Shown in pieces: positions 8,523 to 16,868 of a DNA stretch of 55,412 bases (the first letter of the stretch is position 1; each line of letters begins with the position of its first letter). The DNA comes from Cysteiniphilum litorale (lineage in GTDB: Bacteria > Pseudomonadota > Gammaproteobacteria > Francisellales > Francisellaceae). The translations under genes and the position numbers were made by a program. Where the stretch lies: NCBI RefSeq assembly GCF_003428165.1, contig NZ_QLIQ01000021.1, positions 1 to 55,412 of the forward strand, given 5' to 3'. The notes under the pieces were generated by a model. The model was not told the DNA's origin and did not search any database. It worked only from the letters and a program-made list of their open reading frames with translations.

Positions 8523-9416
8523 TTATCCAAAGTACTTAATCATTAATTTTTCAAAATCATTTATAAACACATCATAGTTATCTTTGTCTATAAGTTCTTT
8601 TTCTAAATTAATTCGTCTTCCTGAAACATGTGCCAAAACTCTACTATTACTTCTAATTGTTTTTTCTTTATCTACCTTAATTTTTTTATTTAAAATTTTA
8701 TCAACCTCTTGCTTGATTCTTTTCTCACCATATCCAAGTCTAATTTTATCGGCTATAGATATTAATGCTTTGCAATATTTATCACCTTTATTTGCCAATG
8801 AAACAATTTCAATTGACGTTCGTGATGATACTTTGCTCATATCCACAACAGCTTCAATTATTTCACTTGGTATCCTCGAAAAAGATATGAAGTTTTTAAT
8901 AGATGAGAGAGTTAGACCTACTTTCTGCGCTAAATCTGCTTGTGTGATTTTTTCTGAATTTAAAAGATTTGAATAAAAAATACCTTTTGAATAATCAGAT
9001 ACACTTTCCTTTCTATTTTCATCTACTACACAAGCAATGGCATCATTGAAGGAAAATTCTTTAATAATAGCTTCGACTTTTATATTTATGCTTTTACATG
9101 CAAGCCATCTACGATAACCGGCAATTACAACATACTTTGCTTCTTTGTTAGACTGAGCTTTAAAAACTTCATTTTGATTTGTTATTACTATCGGTTGAGC
9201 TTGTCCGTTATTCTGTATGCTATAGGCAAGTTCTTCTATATTACCTAGTTCAAACTCTTTCCTGTCTCTATATTCCCAGTTATCTATTTGATCTGTTTCT
9301 ATAATCTCGACAGCACCAACATAGCCCATAGCACTTTTAGCATCTGCTAACCGCTCTGCTATAACTTTGTTTTCAGTCTCTGATTTCAAACTAAATCCAT
9401 TATTTTTTTTACTCAT
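8523..9416 (-). CDS. parB: ParB partition protein
   Basis: 297 residues. After a charged N-terminus come the ParB domain (NNGQAQPIVITN, then VIAGYRRWLACK) and SDYSKGIFYSNLL. A helix-turn-helix follows (ITQADLAQKVGLTLSSIKNF), then a basic C-terminal half. It lies 33 bases downstream of parA on the same strand, and the gap is filled by a 22-bp palindrome that it may bind. Its job is to bind the plasmid centromere and load onto ParA. It is a paralogue of the orphan ParB at 6542-7303. Confidence 0.88.
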   Translation of the reverse strand: MSKKNNGFSLKSETENKVIAERLADAKSAMGYVGAVEIIETDQIDNWEYRDRKEFELGNIEELAYSIQNNGQAQPIVITNQNEVFKAQSNKEAKYVVIAGYRRWLACKSINIKVEAIIKEFSFNDAIACVVDENRKESVSDYSKGIFYSNLLNSEKITQADLAQKVGLTLSSIKNFISFSRIPSEIIEAVVDMSKVSSRTSIEIVSLANKGDKYCKALISIADKIRLGYGEKRIKQEVDKILNKKIKVDKEKTIRSNSRVLAHVSGRRINLEKELIDKDNYDVFINDFEKLMIKYFG

Positions 9417-9429
9417 ACTTAATCCTCCA

Positions 9430-9451
9430 AAAAGTTACGCGCGTAACTTTT
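9430..9451. repeat. parS/operator candidate palindrome, copy 2
   Basis: A perfect 22-bp palindrome, AAAAGTTACGCGCGTAACTT plus TT on the top strand, lies between parA and parB. It contains the same 14-bp core as copies at 8293 and 10150. The spacing between parA and parB is just long enough to hold it. Confidence 0.65.
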
Positions 9452-10079
9452 AATTTGTATATTCTATAACTTCTTTTGCCAGATTCTTAAACTCTCTATG
9501 TGAATCACTATCTGGTTGATACTCTCCCACCCATAATCCATGAAATTGAGCTTCCATAACACATGATTTTAAAGTGATATTGGTTTTAAATCCGTTTAGT
9601 TCTGAAATCGAGCTTATTAGTTCTTGTGACAGGTTGTGCCTTTTTTGTGTTCTTACTGCTAATAACCTATATGGTTTTCTGCATTCATCTGCAATTTCCA
9701 TAGATTTAATCAAAGCTTTTTGATCACTTAAACTAGGTGAAGAGGGAATAATAACAAAATCACTCGCCAAAGTTGCTTTAAAAGCTTCCCCTTGAAAGTT
9801 TGGCGGTGTATCAATAATGATAAAATCATATTCCTTTCTTAATTGATTAATCATTTCCTTTGGGGACTCTTCACACAATAATGTATCAACATCAAATTTA
9901 GATATTCCTGTAGCCATACCTTGCTCTTTCCAACCTAAAGCATCAGGTTTATCTTTATCTATGTCTACAATTATAACTTTATGATTAAAATCTTTAGCCA
10001 AAGACCACGCTAAATTTACACTTGTTGCTGTTTTTCCTGCACCACCTTTTCCTGAAATAACAGCTATTACTTTAGACAT
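9450..10079 (-). CDS. parA: ParA partition ATPase
   Basis: 209 residues, the short class of ParA (ParF-like length). The deviant Walker A is GKGGAGKT at residues 10-17 with the signature lysine K11, then VDIDKDKPDAL, and Walker B FIIIDTPPNF. No N-terminal helix-turn-helix is present, so repression of the operon probably comes from ParB or the third gene. It is first in a parA-parB-orf operon behind a near-consensus promoter. It would form a nucleoid-bound gradient that positions the plasmid. Confidence 0.93.
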   Translation of the reverse strand: MSKVIAVISGKGGAGKTATSVNLAWSLAKDFNHKVIIVDIDKDKPDALGWKEQGMATGISKFDVDTLLCEESPKEMINQLRKEYDFIIIDTPPNFQGEAFKATLASDFVIIPSSPSLSDQKALIKSMEIADECRKPYRLLAVRTQKRHNLSQELISSISELNGFKTNITLKSCVMEAQFHGLWVGEYQPDSDSHREFKNLAKEVIEYTN

Positions 10080-10110
10080 AATTAATACTCCATCAATAAA
10101 ACACCAGTAT

Positions 10111-10138
10111 ATTATATTGGCTTAAATATACTAGTCAA
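10111..10138 (-). promoter_or_regulatory. Promoter of the parA operon
   Basis: Reading the minus strand, TTGACT (10138-10133), a 16-base spacer and TATAAT (10116-10111) form a near-consensus sigma-70 promoter. A GGAG ribosome-binding site follows before the parA ATG. A 20-bp palindrome sits 8 bases upstream of the -35. Confidence 0.75.
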
Positions 10139-10146
10139 CTTTTTCC

Positions 10147-10166
10147 AAAGTTACGCGCGTAACTTT
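10147..10166. repeat. parS/operator candidate palindrome, copy 3
   Basis: AAAGTTACGCGCGTAACTTT, a perfect 20-bp palindrome just upstream of the parA promoter, with the same core as the other two copies. Placement suits both a centromere site and a control site. Confidence 0.65.
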
Positions 10167-10297
10167 CACTAAATTCATTGATATAAATTTCTTATATTCC
10201 AATAAAAGTTACAAAATTTTGCCGAAAAAATTACTAAAGAGCTCAAAGCGTCGCTATTCAATCGCAGCACGCAGCAGGAATTTGTACTCCAAAAAAA

Positions 10298-11836
10298 TTA
10301 AACCAAATCTGCAATAGCCACTTTGAGCATATTAATCTCTTTTTCAACTAACCCTTTAGCTTTTCCACTAACTTTTTCAAGCTCCTTCTTCTTAGCTTTC
10401 AAATCTTCTTTAAGCTTCGCTATTCTTTCTTCCTTACTAGCAACTTCTAATTTTTCAACCATAGACTTAATGTTAGCGTAGTTTAAAAAATCTCCCTTAA
10501 ATCTTAATGTAAGGTAGTAGGGTGACATACTTTCAAGATCTTCATACTGACCCACAACACCTTTTAAGCACCTAAGCATATCGATCTCTAATTCATCAGT
10601 AAGCTTTTTATTAACTTCATGCTTTGCAAGTAAAACAAGTATTTGCTGTTCATTGTTATTGATGTAAGCATCAAAGCTATTAAACCTTTCCATTTCTTGA
10701 GCTTTACGATCTTGCGCCAATTCCTCTGCGAAATTCATAGCCGCCTTAATTTCTTTTGAGCTTTTACTGTTGGCAGAGTTTTCAATACAAGAAACTAGAT
10801 ATCCACTAATGTTTTTAATATCTCTGCCTCTTTGGATCTCACCTAATAGCTTTTCAATACCTGTCTTGCAAGCATCTACGCCATAACCTCTAACATACTC
10901 TAAGGCTTTACTTCTCGGTATACCGTAAGAAAAAAGTTGTGCTGACATAATCATTTCCTGCTCACTCAAATCAAGATTAAGTTGTTCATCTGTTGATTTA
11001 TGCTCTATTTCCGAATATTGTCGTTTCGGTTGTTCTAATTGCTTATTTTTATCTTTTTTCTGTGAAAATTTGAGGGTTATATCCGTAAAGCGTTTACCTG
11101 TTTTATGAAGTTCATATTCAAATGAAATATCTGTTTTGTCATTGATTTCACTATAAACAACATCTAAAACCCTACTTCTTAATCTTGGGATATTATCGTA
11201 TTTACCATAGAGACCAATTCTATTTTTTAATTCATCTATACTAATTTTTATTTGCAAGTCAGAATTAAATCTATTTTGAGCAATTTTACATATTAAATAA
11301 ATTCTTGCTGAATATAGGTTTTTCAGACCTGCTATATTTTTGTAGTCTAACTTGGTATAATTCACTAAGACTACAAAGTAAGGTAGCATATCATTATGTA
11401 TATCAATAGTAATTGTTCCTTTATTGTCATCATATCTAGCCTTAGAGAACCATTGTACTTTTTCAAATGACTTTTTATTAGTTGGGTCAAACGGGTTCGG
11501 TAATGTAGTTATTTTTGTTAATAAGTCATCACATGATCTTGATATCTCTCTCGAAATATTTGCATATGAAACACCTGTTATTTCTTGATACTTAACTCTA
11601 CTTATATTATATGATCTAGGAACAGTCTCTAGGTGTTCCTGTATTTTATTATTATCAAAACTATCAATTTCGGAATCTTTCTTAATGAAAATTCTATAGT
11701 CAGACATTTCACATGCTATCAAATATGCTAATTTAAAGCCGTTTAAGGTCCATTCACCATTTTCTGGAATACCAGATAAAACCGTGTTAGAAACATATTT
11801 ATTGTTTAGAAATTCCATATTCATTATTTTAGACAT
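10298..11836 (-). CDS. rep: Replication initiator, Rep_3 (RepB/Initiator) superfamily
   Basis: 512 residues. The N-terminal half has the Rep_3 look: an early winged helix (about 30-100, with ITGVSYANISREISRSCDDL), the mid motif YTKLDYKNIAGLKNLYSARI (about 168-187), which resembles the family's YSIRLYELL-type helix, and a second winged helix with ISIDELKNRIGL. The C-terminal 230 residues are longer than in most Rep_3 proteins and end in a lysine-rich coiled coil. It reads away from nine 21-bp iterons that begin 55 bases upstream of its start, the usual arrangement for an iteron-controlled initiator that binds the repeats and opens the origin. AGAGG stands upstream of the ATG. Confidence 0.82.
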   Translation of the reverse strand: MSKIMNMEFLNNKYVSNTVLSGIPENGEWTLNGFKLAYLIACEMSDYRIFIKKDSEIDSFDNNKIQEHLETVPRSYNISRVKYQEITGVSYANISREISRSCDDLLTKITTLPNPFDPTNKKSFEKVQWFSKARYDDNKGTITIDIHNDMLPYFVVLVNYTKLDYKNIAGLKNLYSARIYLICKIAQNRFNSDLQIKISIDELKNRIGLYGKYDNIPRLRSRVLDVVYSEINDKTDISFEYELHKTGKRFTDITLKFSQKKDKNKQLEQPKRQYSEIEHKSTDEQLNLDLSEQEMIMSAQLFSYGIPRSKALEYVRGYGVDACKTGIEKLLGEIQRGRDIKNISGYLVSCIENSANSKSSKEIKAAMNFAEELAQDRKAQEMERFNSFDAYINNNEQQILVLLAKHEVNKKLTDELEIDMLRCLKGVVGQYEDLESMSPYYLTLRFKGDFLNYANIKSMVEKLEVASKEERIAKLKEDLKAKKKELEKVSGKAKGLVEKEINMLKVAIADLV

Positions 11837-11855
11837 TATATATTAACCTCTATAT

Positions 11856-11883
11856 ACCATAATAACACACCAAAAGCTGACAA
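11856..11883 (-). promoter_or_regulatory. Candidate promoter of rep
   Basis: On the minus strand TTGTCA (11883-11878), a 16-base spacer and TATGGT (11861-11856). The -35 carries the TGTCAG motif found in the iterons, so Rep binding could repress it. Confidence 0.4.
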
Positions 11884-11891
11884 TAAATAGA

Positions 11892-12070
11892 TTTGTCAGT
11901 TTAACTCATCAATTTGTCAGTTTAACTCATCAATTTGTCAGTTTAACTCATCAATTTGTCAGTTTAACTCATCAATTCGTCAGTTTAACTCATCAATTTG
12001 TCAGTTTAACTCATCAATTTGTCAGTTTAACTCATCAATTCGTCAGTTTAACTCATCAATTTGTCAGTTT
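11892..12070. repeat. oriV: Iterons of the replication origin (9 direct repeats)
   Basis: Nine direct repeats at an exact 21-bp period; the unit reads TTTGTCAGTTTAACTCATCA plus A. GTCAG begins at 11895, 11916, 11937, 11958, 11979, 12000, 12021, 12042 and 12063. Copies 5 and 8 have TTC in place of TTT at the start, and copy 9 breaks off after GTCAGTTTT. There are no spacers, and the array is upstream of rep with an AT-rich tract on the far side, so this is the oriV. Confidence 0.93.
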
Positions 12071-12299
12071 TTTATTGTGTAAAATAAATCTGATTATTTA
12101 TATAATAAGGGATTACGCTATTACTACAACAATTTAATCAGATGCTTTAAATATTAGATTGTTATTCATTCACTCGTTGACAATCAATCTAATAGATTAA
12201 ATAAAATAATAGATCTAATCTATCTAAATTGAATAGATTGATTTTTTCTTTAAATTAGATTACAGTCTGTATTCTCAATATTTGAATTTGATACATAGG
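12071..12299. other. AT-rich origin flank with AATCTA-type repeats
   Basis: No gene seen. The stretch is very AT-rich and fits a DNA-unwinding element next to the iterons. It also carries clustered copies of TAGATT/AATCTA in both orientations (for example AATCTAATAGATT at about 12184-12196) and an inverted repeat GATTGT/ACAATC (about 12160-12187). These may be binding sites for the winged-helix protein encoded just downstream. A weak promoter TTGATT with TACAGT 17 bases on is possible. Confidence 0.5.
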
Positions 12300-12698
12300 A
12301 TGAAAAAAGGAATTTATTTTTCTTTTGATAAAGTGGGTGGGATAGAACAACTTATTGAAGAAAAACCAACTGCGGCAAGAATATTTTTATTTTTGTCAAA
12401 ATATAGTAACAACGACAATGTAGTTGTGGCGTCGAGCTCTGTACTTGAAATAGCCTTAAAAAAGAGCAGACCATATTTGTCTAAGTGTATTAAATATTTA
12501 AAAGAAAATGGATATCTAGCTGTCCTAAACTCAGGACAAACATCAGTCTATATTTTAAATAGTGAAATACTAATCTCAAGTAAATATGATAATGAATATA
12601 AGGACATTGAAATACTGAACGCCACTTTGTTACTGTCTCCAAAAGAGACTAGTATGAAGTCTAATCAATATAGAAATATAAAAAATAAAGGAATTTAA
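12300..12698 (+). CDS. Winged-helix protein, RepL-like
   Basis: 132 residues from the ATG at 12300 (a TTG at 12282 is in frame). The core ARIFLFLSKYSNNDNVVVAS, then SVLEIALKKSRPYLSKCIKY and LKENGYLAVL, is a winged helix-turn-helix like that of RepL/plasmid copy-control proteins. It follows the iteron/AT-rich region and points away from rep, so it could be a second initiator, a copy-number regulator or a repressor of this operon. Start choice is uncertain because the only purine run (AGG) touches the ATG. The fold call is fair; the role is inference. Confidence 0.55.
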   Translation: MKKGIYFSFDKVGGIEQLIEEKPTAARIFLFLSKYSNNDNVVVASSSVLEIALKKSRPYLSKCIKYLKENGYLAVLNSGQTSVYILNSEILISSKYDNEYKDIEILNATLLLSPKETSMKSNQYRNIKNKGI

Positions 12699-12700
12699 TC

Positions 12701-12784
12701 ATGGTTAAATTGACATTTATTTTCATATTATCCCTATTAGTATCTTGTTTTACTTATGGATATAAGGAAATCAGTGATGATTGA
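12701..12784 (+). CDS. 27-residue putative lipoprotein
   Basis: A small open frame MVKLTFIFILSLLVSC followed by 11 residues and a TGA, preceded by AAAGGAA at good spacing. It is nearly all signal peptide with a lipobox (LVSC, Cys16), so the mature peptide would have only 12 residues. Tiny lipoproteins of this shape occur as lysis or entry-exclusion peptides on plasmids. It lies in an operon with the RepL-like gene upstream and overlaps the next gene by 8 bases. Confidence 0.5.
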   Translation: MVKLTFIFILSLLVSCFTYGYKEISDD

Positions 12785-13082
12785 ATATCTTTTAAAGTTA
12801 GATGATGAAAAAGCACCAAGTAAAAGACTTGCTAAAATTAAAGATGGTCATTTTTGTATTAGCTACAAAATGGGTCGCAGAACTGAAACTTACGATATAG
12901 CGCTTGAGCGATGTCCAAACCATGCTGAAACAGTTAAATGGGCATTTGATATGGCACTTATTGGGCAAGGAAAAAATGACCAAAGAAGCAGTGGCAGATT
13001 GGCTTTTAATCATAATCAAAAGAAAGCTTTTGAAATGATATCTGATAAAGTAACACAAATGTTGAATAAAAAAACAAACTAG
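12777..13082 (+). CDS. Unknown 101-residue protein
   Basis: Begins at the ATG at 12777, chosen over one at 12756 because AAGGAA at about 12763 is correctly spaced. The family is not recognised. The protein is basic (KAPSKRLAKIKDG, MGRRTETYDIALERCPNH) with a helical C-terminus and no membrane segment. Overlap with the small lipoprotein and the same direction as the RepL-like gene suggest one transcript. Confidence 0.5.
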   Translation: MIEYLLKLDDEKAPSKRLAKIKDGHFCISYKMGRRTETYDIALERCPNHAETVKWAFDMALIGQGKNDQRSSGRLAFNHNQKKAFEMISDKVTQMLNKKTN

Positions 13083-13133
13083 CATAAACTTCGTGCGTTT
13101 TAAATATCCAGTCATGGAAAGAGGGGGGTTATA

Positions 13134-14564
13134 TTGATAAGGAATAGCTTATTAACTATATTTATTGTTCAGGTGTTTTCAACGGTAAGCTTTGCGGTGT
13201 TGTATTCAAGCCTATCACTATATATGACGGATGCATTTAATTTTAGTTCAGCAAATGCCTATGCTATTGTTGCTGTATTTTTGGTATATAACTATGGTTT
13301 GCATATGCTTGGCAGCTACCTTGGTGGTTTGCTTAGTAGCTATAGAATGCTATTTGTCTTAGGTATGCTGTTTCAAACAGTAGCTTGTTTTGTGTTGATT
13401 TTGCCATCAGTACATTTGATGTATCTAGGCTTAACCTTATTTTTGATAGGTGTTGGATTAAATACCCCTTGCCTTAATATGATGATCACTCAACGGTGTC
13501 AAAATGATCACGTAAAACGTGAACGTGCATTTTTATGGAATTATGCAGGGTCAAATATTGGCTTTTTTTTCGGATACACCGCAGCGGGATACTTTCAGTT
13601 AAGCCACGCTTATGGGCAATTATTTTTAGTGTCCTCTTTTTTTAATGTGATTGCTTTAATATTTATGGCATTAGGTTGGCACTCAGTGGCAGATGAAAAT
13701 ACGCCTTTGATCGAATCAATTAAGAAATATAGTAGATCAATTTTGACAAAGCGCATGATTGTTTTATTTATTATTTTCTCAATATTGATTCCTTTGATTT
13801 ATTTGTCGCTGCTTTATCCATTCTCATTAAAAAGTATCGTACTTACTGTATCTGTAAGCTTTATTATCTTTTTTCTTTGGCTTGCTAATAAACAGCCGAC
13901 AGCACAAGGCAAATCAAATATACGCCAATATGTTTTGTTAGCATTATTCGCCATAGTCTTTTGGTCAATGTACCAATTAGCCCCAATGGGGATTACTTTG
14001 TTTGCTGAACATAATGTTAATATGATGCTTTTTGGTCATGAGATTACTCCGCAGTGGTTGGGTAATATAAATGTTGTGGTTATTGCTGTAGGTGGCTTTT
14101 TCTTACCAAGTGTGTTTGCTAAAGTTAGACAAAAAACTAGGCTTACAGTATTCACTCAATTTGCTATAGGGCTATTAAGTATAGGTATAGGGTTAACTTT
14201 TTTGCCTATAGGTATATTGCTTGCAAATTCATATGGTCAAAGCTCTGTATTATGGGTTAGCCTGTTTTATCTCTTTCAATCAGTTGGTGAATTAATGATT
14301 GCACCTATTGGTTATTCGATGATTGCACAACTGGTGCCTGTAAGACATCAAGGTTTGATGATGGGCACTTGGATGCTACTGTGTGGTAGTAGCGCCAGTG
14401 TGATTTCTAGCTATCTATCTGGCTTGGTACAAGTATCTTCAAATAATGTTAGTATCATTAAAAGCAACCATGAATATCTTATCTTATTCTCAGTTTTGGC
14501 GCTCATCACAGTGATAACTGCAATTTTGTTATATGGAATTAGCAGAAAGGTTAAAATTACATGA
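13134..14564 (+). CDS. POT/MFS-family peptide-type transporter 1
   Basis: 476 residues, about 12 to 14 membrane helices. Starts at TTG, which is decided by a very strong ribosome-binding site GAGGGGGG at 13121-13128. The layout and the mid-protein motif FWSMYQLAPMGITLF resemble the proton-dependent oligopeptide transporter family (FW-xxQ motif in helix 7), but the family's ExxER motif in helix 1 is not seen, so proton coupling may differ. It overlaps the next gene by ATGA. It is the first of three genes ending convergently on the borosin-like operon, so its substrate may be that product or a related peptide (inference). Confidence 0.72.
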   Translation: MIRNSLLTIFIVQVFSTVSFAVLYSSLSLYMTDAFNFSSANAYAIVAVFLVYNYGLHMLGSYLGGLLSSYRMLFVLGMLFQTVACFVLILPSVHLMYLGLTLFLIGVGLNTPCLNMMITQRCQNDHVKRERAFLWNYAGSNIGFFFGYTAAGYFQLSHAYGQLFLVSSFFNVIALIFMALGWHSVADENTPLIESIKKYSRSILTKRMIVLFIIFSILIPLIYLSLLYPFSLKSIVLTVSVSFIIFFLWLANKQPTAQGKSNIRQYVLLALFAIVFWSMYQLAPMGITLFAEHNVNMMLFGHEITPQWLGNINVVVIAVGGFFLPSVFAKVRQKTRLTVFTQFAIGLLSIGIGLTFLPIGILLANSYGQSSVLWVSLFYLFQSVGELMIAPIGYSMIAQLVPVRHQGLMMGTWMLLCGSSASVISSYLSGLVQVSSNNVSIIKSNHEYLILFSVLALITVITAILLYGISRKVKIT

Positions 14565-15949
14565 AACTTATTAAACGCCCTTTATTTATATTACTAAGTA
14601 TGCAATTTTTATTTGCGATTGCTTATGGCATGATATATTACTCTGCATATTGGTATTTATTTCAAAATCAGCCTTTTACATCAACGGATATATTAGAGAT
14701 ATTGTTACATATACTCGCTATTTCTGGGGCAATAGGTGTCATTGCATCATTCATAGGTAAGTGCATTATTGATTTTAAACAGCTATTATATTATTCACTT
14801 ATTTTTCAAGTGGTAGGGTGTTTGCTTCTTGCGTTTAATCAGTATGATTTGATTAGATGCGGATTTGCTATTTATACCGTTGGTTATGGGTTTGTGGTGA
14901 CGTGTATAACAATTTTACTTGACAACTATTTAATGAGCATCAATGCAAATGAAAATAGGACAAAAATTGTTTTCACATGGGATATTTTGTTTTTTAATGG
15001 GGGTATGCTTGTAGGCTGTGTGATTGGGTTGTTTGTTATTGATTTTGGAGTTCTGTTTATATATGGATTTTTATTTTGCGGCCTATCGCTTTTCGTGTAT
15101 TTATTGGGTTATAACAAAATTACTCTTTACGAAAAAATTAGAGATAAATTGTTTATACGGCACTTAGGTATTATGGCTATATCAGCAGTGCTATTTTTAA
15201 TTACACTCATTAGCTTCAATAAGGAATGGAGTTTTATTGGAGATAGTCTGATTATTATATCATCTATCATGTTATTTACTTATTTTCTGGTGTATATGTT
15301 GAGATCAAACAATTTGACAAAAATTAAAATTAGAACATTTTTGCATTACTTATTTTATATGATTGTGTTTTGGAGTTTCTATCAATTAATGCCATTTTTA
15401 ACCTCTCATATTTTGATGTTTTATAGTGATAATTATTTTTTAGGTATGGAAATTAGCCTAACATCAAACGGAGTTGGTATTATTAATACAATGGTTATAA
15501 CTTTCTTTTCATTAATTTTGCCAATCATTTATAAGAGAGTGAAAGTTAAGTATTACATATCTTTTCAATTAAGTTTATTGGTTATGTTAATCTCATTTTC
15601 AGTGATGTTTTACTCAACATATGTACTAAGTGATTTGAAAATTGGCTTATTATTTATTATAAGCTTTGTGGTTTTAATTTCACTTAGTGAGGTTTTAATG
15701 GTGCCATTGCAGTATACAATTGTTAAGCAGGTAATTAATACGAAAGATAGAGTAGTGTTTTATAGTGGTGTTGCCTTTTTACTTAAGAGTTTATCACCAG
15801 TGTTATCAGCTCAACTGTTTAGTGGAGCAGTTGCTAATATTCATAAAATTTCGACGTTTTCATCATTTTTCTTTTTAATATGCTTTGCACTTATTTTGTG
15901 TATTTTGTTATTGAAATTTTATTCTAGTAAAAGGTGTATTGATGTATAG
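14561..15949 (+). CDS. POT/MFS-family transporter 2
   Basis: 462 residues, with about 12 membrane helices and the same overall plan as the preceding gene. The FWSFYQLMPFLTSHI motif sits at the matching place, showing the two are paralogues. It is more diverged and phenylalanine/isoleucine-rich. It is coupled to the upstream gene by an ATGA overlap, and its last codons overlap the next gene's start. A transporter pair this tightly coupled could act together or split import and export. Substrate unknown. Confidence 0.68.
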   Translation: MKLIKRPLFILLSMQFLFAIAYGMIYYSAYWYLFQNQPFTSTDILEILLHILAISGAIGVIASFIGKCIIDFKQLLYYSLIFQVVGCLLLAFNQYDLIRCGFAIYTVGYGFVVTCITILLDNYLMSINANENRTKIVFTWDILFFNGGMLVGCVIGLFVIDFGVLFIYGFLFCGLSLFVYLLGYNKITLYEKIRDKLFIRHLGIMAISAVLFLITLISFNKEWSFIGDSLIIISSIMLFTYFLVYMLRSNNLTKIKIRTFLHYLFYMIVFWSFYQLMPFLTSHILMFYSDNYFLGMEISLTSNGVGIINTMVITFFSLILPIIYKRVKVKYYISFQLSLLVMLISFSVMFYSTYVLSDLKIGLLFIISFVVLISLSEVLMVPLQYTIVKQVINTKDRVVFYSGVAFLLKSLSPVLSAQLFSGAVANIHKISTFSSFFFLICFALILCILLLKFYSSKRCIDV

Positions 15950-16868
15950 ACAAGCAAGGGTGATTATGGCATTCATATTCCTGATAGTGATTTTTATCAC
16001 GATTGGGATTGTAGCTTGGACTAGGCTTGCTAATAAGAATGACGTTGGCGTGGTTATGTCAAATTTATCAAATCCATATTTTGGATATATCACCAAATCA
16101 ATTAATAGCACTTTGACAGCTCATGGTTATACAGCAACAGTTTTAGATGCTTCTGATAGCTTGAATAGGTCAATTAGAGATATTGATAACTTAGTGAGCA
16201 GAGGTTATAAACTTATTATCTTTAACCCAGTTGATTCTAATGAATCTGCAAATGTTATTAAGCGTGCGCAGGCTAAAGGAGTTCGTTTTATTACAGTTGA
16301 CCGTAGCGTTAAAGGTGTAAAAGTTTTGTCGCATATAGAGTCGAACAATTTTCAAGGTGGGCAATTAGCTGCAAAGTACATATTAAATAAGCTAGGTGAT
16401 AAATCAAAAATACTTGAATTGCAAGGGTTTAAAGATTCGTCGACAACGCAAGAAAGAACAAAAGGGTTTGCTGATGGGTTAATGGGTAGCAATGCAAAGA
16501 TTGTTGCAGCTTATGTTGCTAATTATGATAAAAATAAAGCTGAACACTATGCATATCAATTTTTAAAACGTGATAATGAGGTCAATGCAGTATTTGCAGA
16601 AAATGATTTAATGGCGCTTGGGGCAGCAGATGCAGCAAAAAGATTAGGTAAAAAATTAGTTATTGTTGGTTATGATGGGATACCAGAAGCAAAAGAAGCT
16701 ATTAAAAATGGGATATTAGATGCAACTATAGAGCAGCAGCCATTGCAATTGGGTGAAATGGCGGCAAAAGTAGCGATGAATGTTTTGCAAGGTGCTAAAG
16801 AGACATTGCATAGTCAACATAAGATTGATGTTGAGTTGCTTAGCTTATCTCAAGGGGGAAAATTATGA
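15942..16868 (+). CDS. Ribose-type periplasmic binding protein, membrane anchored, orphan
   Basis: 308 residues from the ATG at 15942, picked over a TTG at 15939 because AAGGTG is well spaced. After one N-terminal hydrophobic segment (about 9-27) the sequence is a type-1 periplasmic binding protein (RbsB/LacI fold): VGVVMSNLSNPYFGYITKSI, IIFNPVDS, ITVDRS, GGQLAAKYIL, VFAENDLMALGA, IVGYDG. No ABC ATPase or permease lies near, so it is not a normal ABC import partner. It may instead feed the two MFS transporters or act as a sensor (inference). Its 3' end overlaps the 3' end of the methyltransferase gene by 29 bases. Confidence 0.8.
   Translation: MYRQARVIMAFIFLIVIFITIGIVAWTRLANKNDVGVVMSNLSNPYFGYITKSINSTLTAHGYTATVLDASDSLNRSIRDIDNLVSRGYKLIIFNPVDSNESANVIKRAQAKGVRFITVDRSVKGVKVLSHIESNNFQGGQLAAKYILNKLGDKSKILELQGFKDSSTTQERTKGFADGLMGSNAKIVAAYVANYDKNKAEHYAYQFLKRDNEVNAVFAENDLMALGAADAAKRLGKKLVIVGYDGIPEAKEAIKNGILDATIEQQPLQLGEMAAKVAMNVLQGAKETLHSQHKIDVELLSLSQGGKL

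Noticed and set aside
11892-12070. Regular repeats that look like a CRISPR array
   Set aside because: The 21-bp units are head to tail with no spacers and lie upstream of a Rep_3 gene: they are iterons.
15942-16868. Reading the binding protein as part of a complete ABC sugar transporter
   Set aside because: No ATPase or permease gene lies on either side; neighbours are MFS transporters and the methyltransferase operon.
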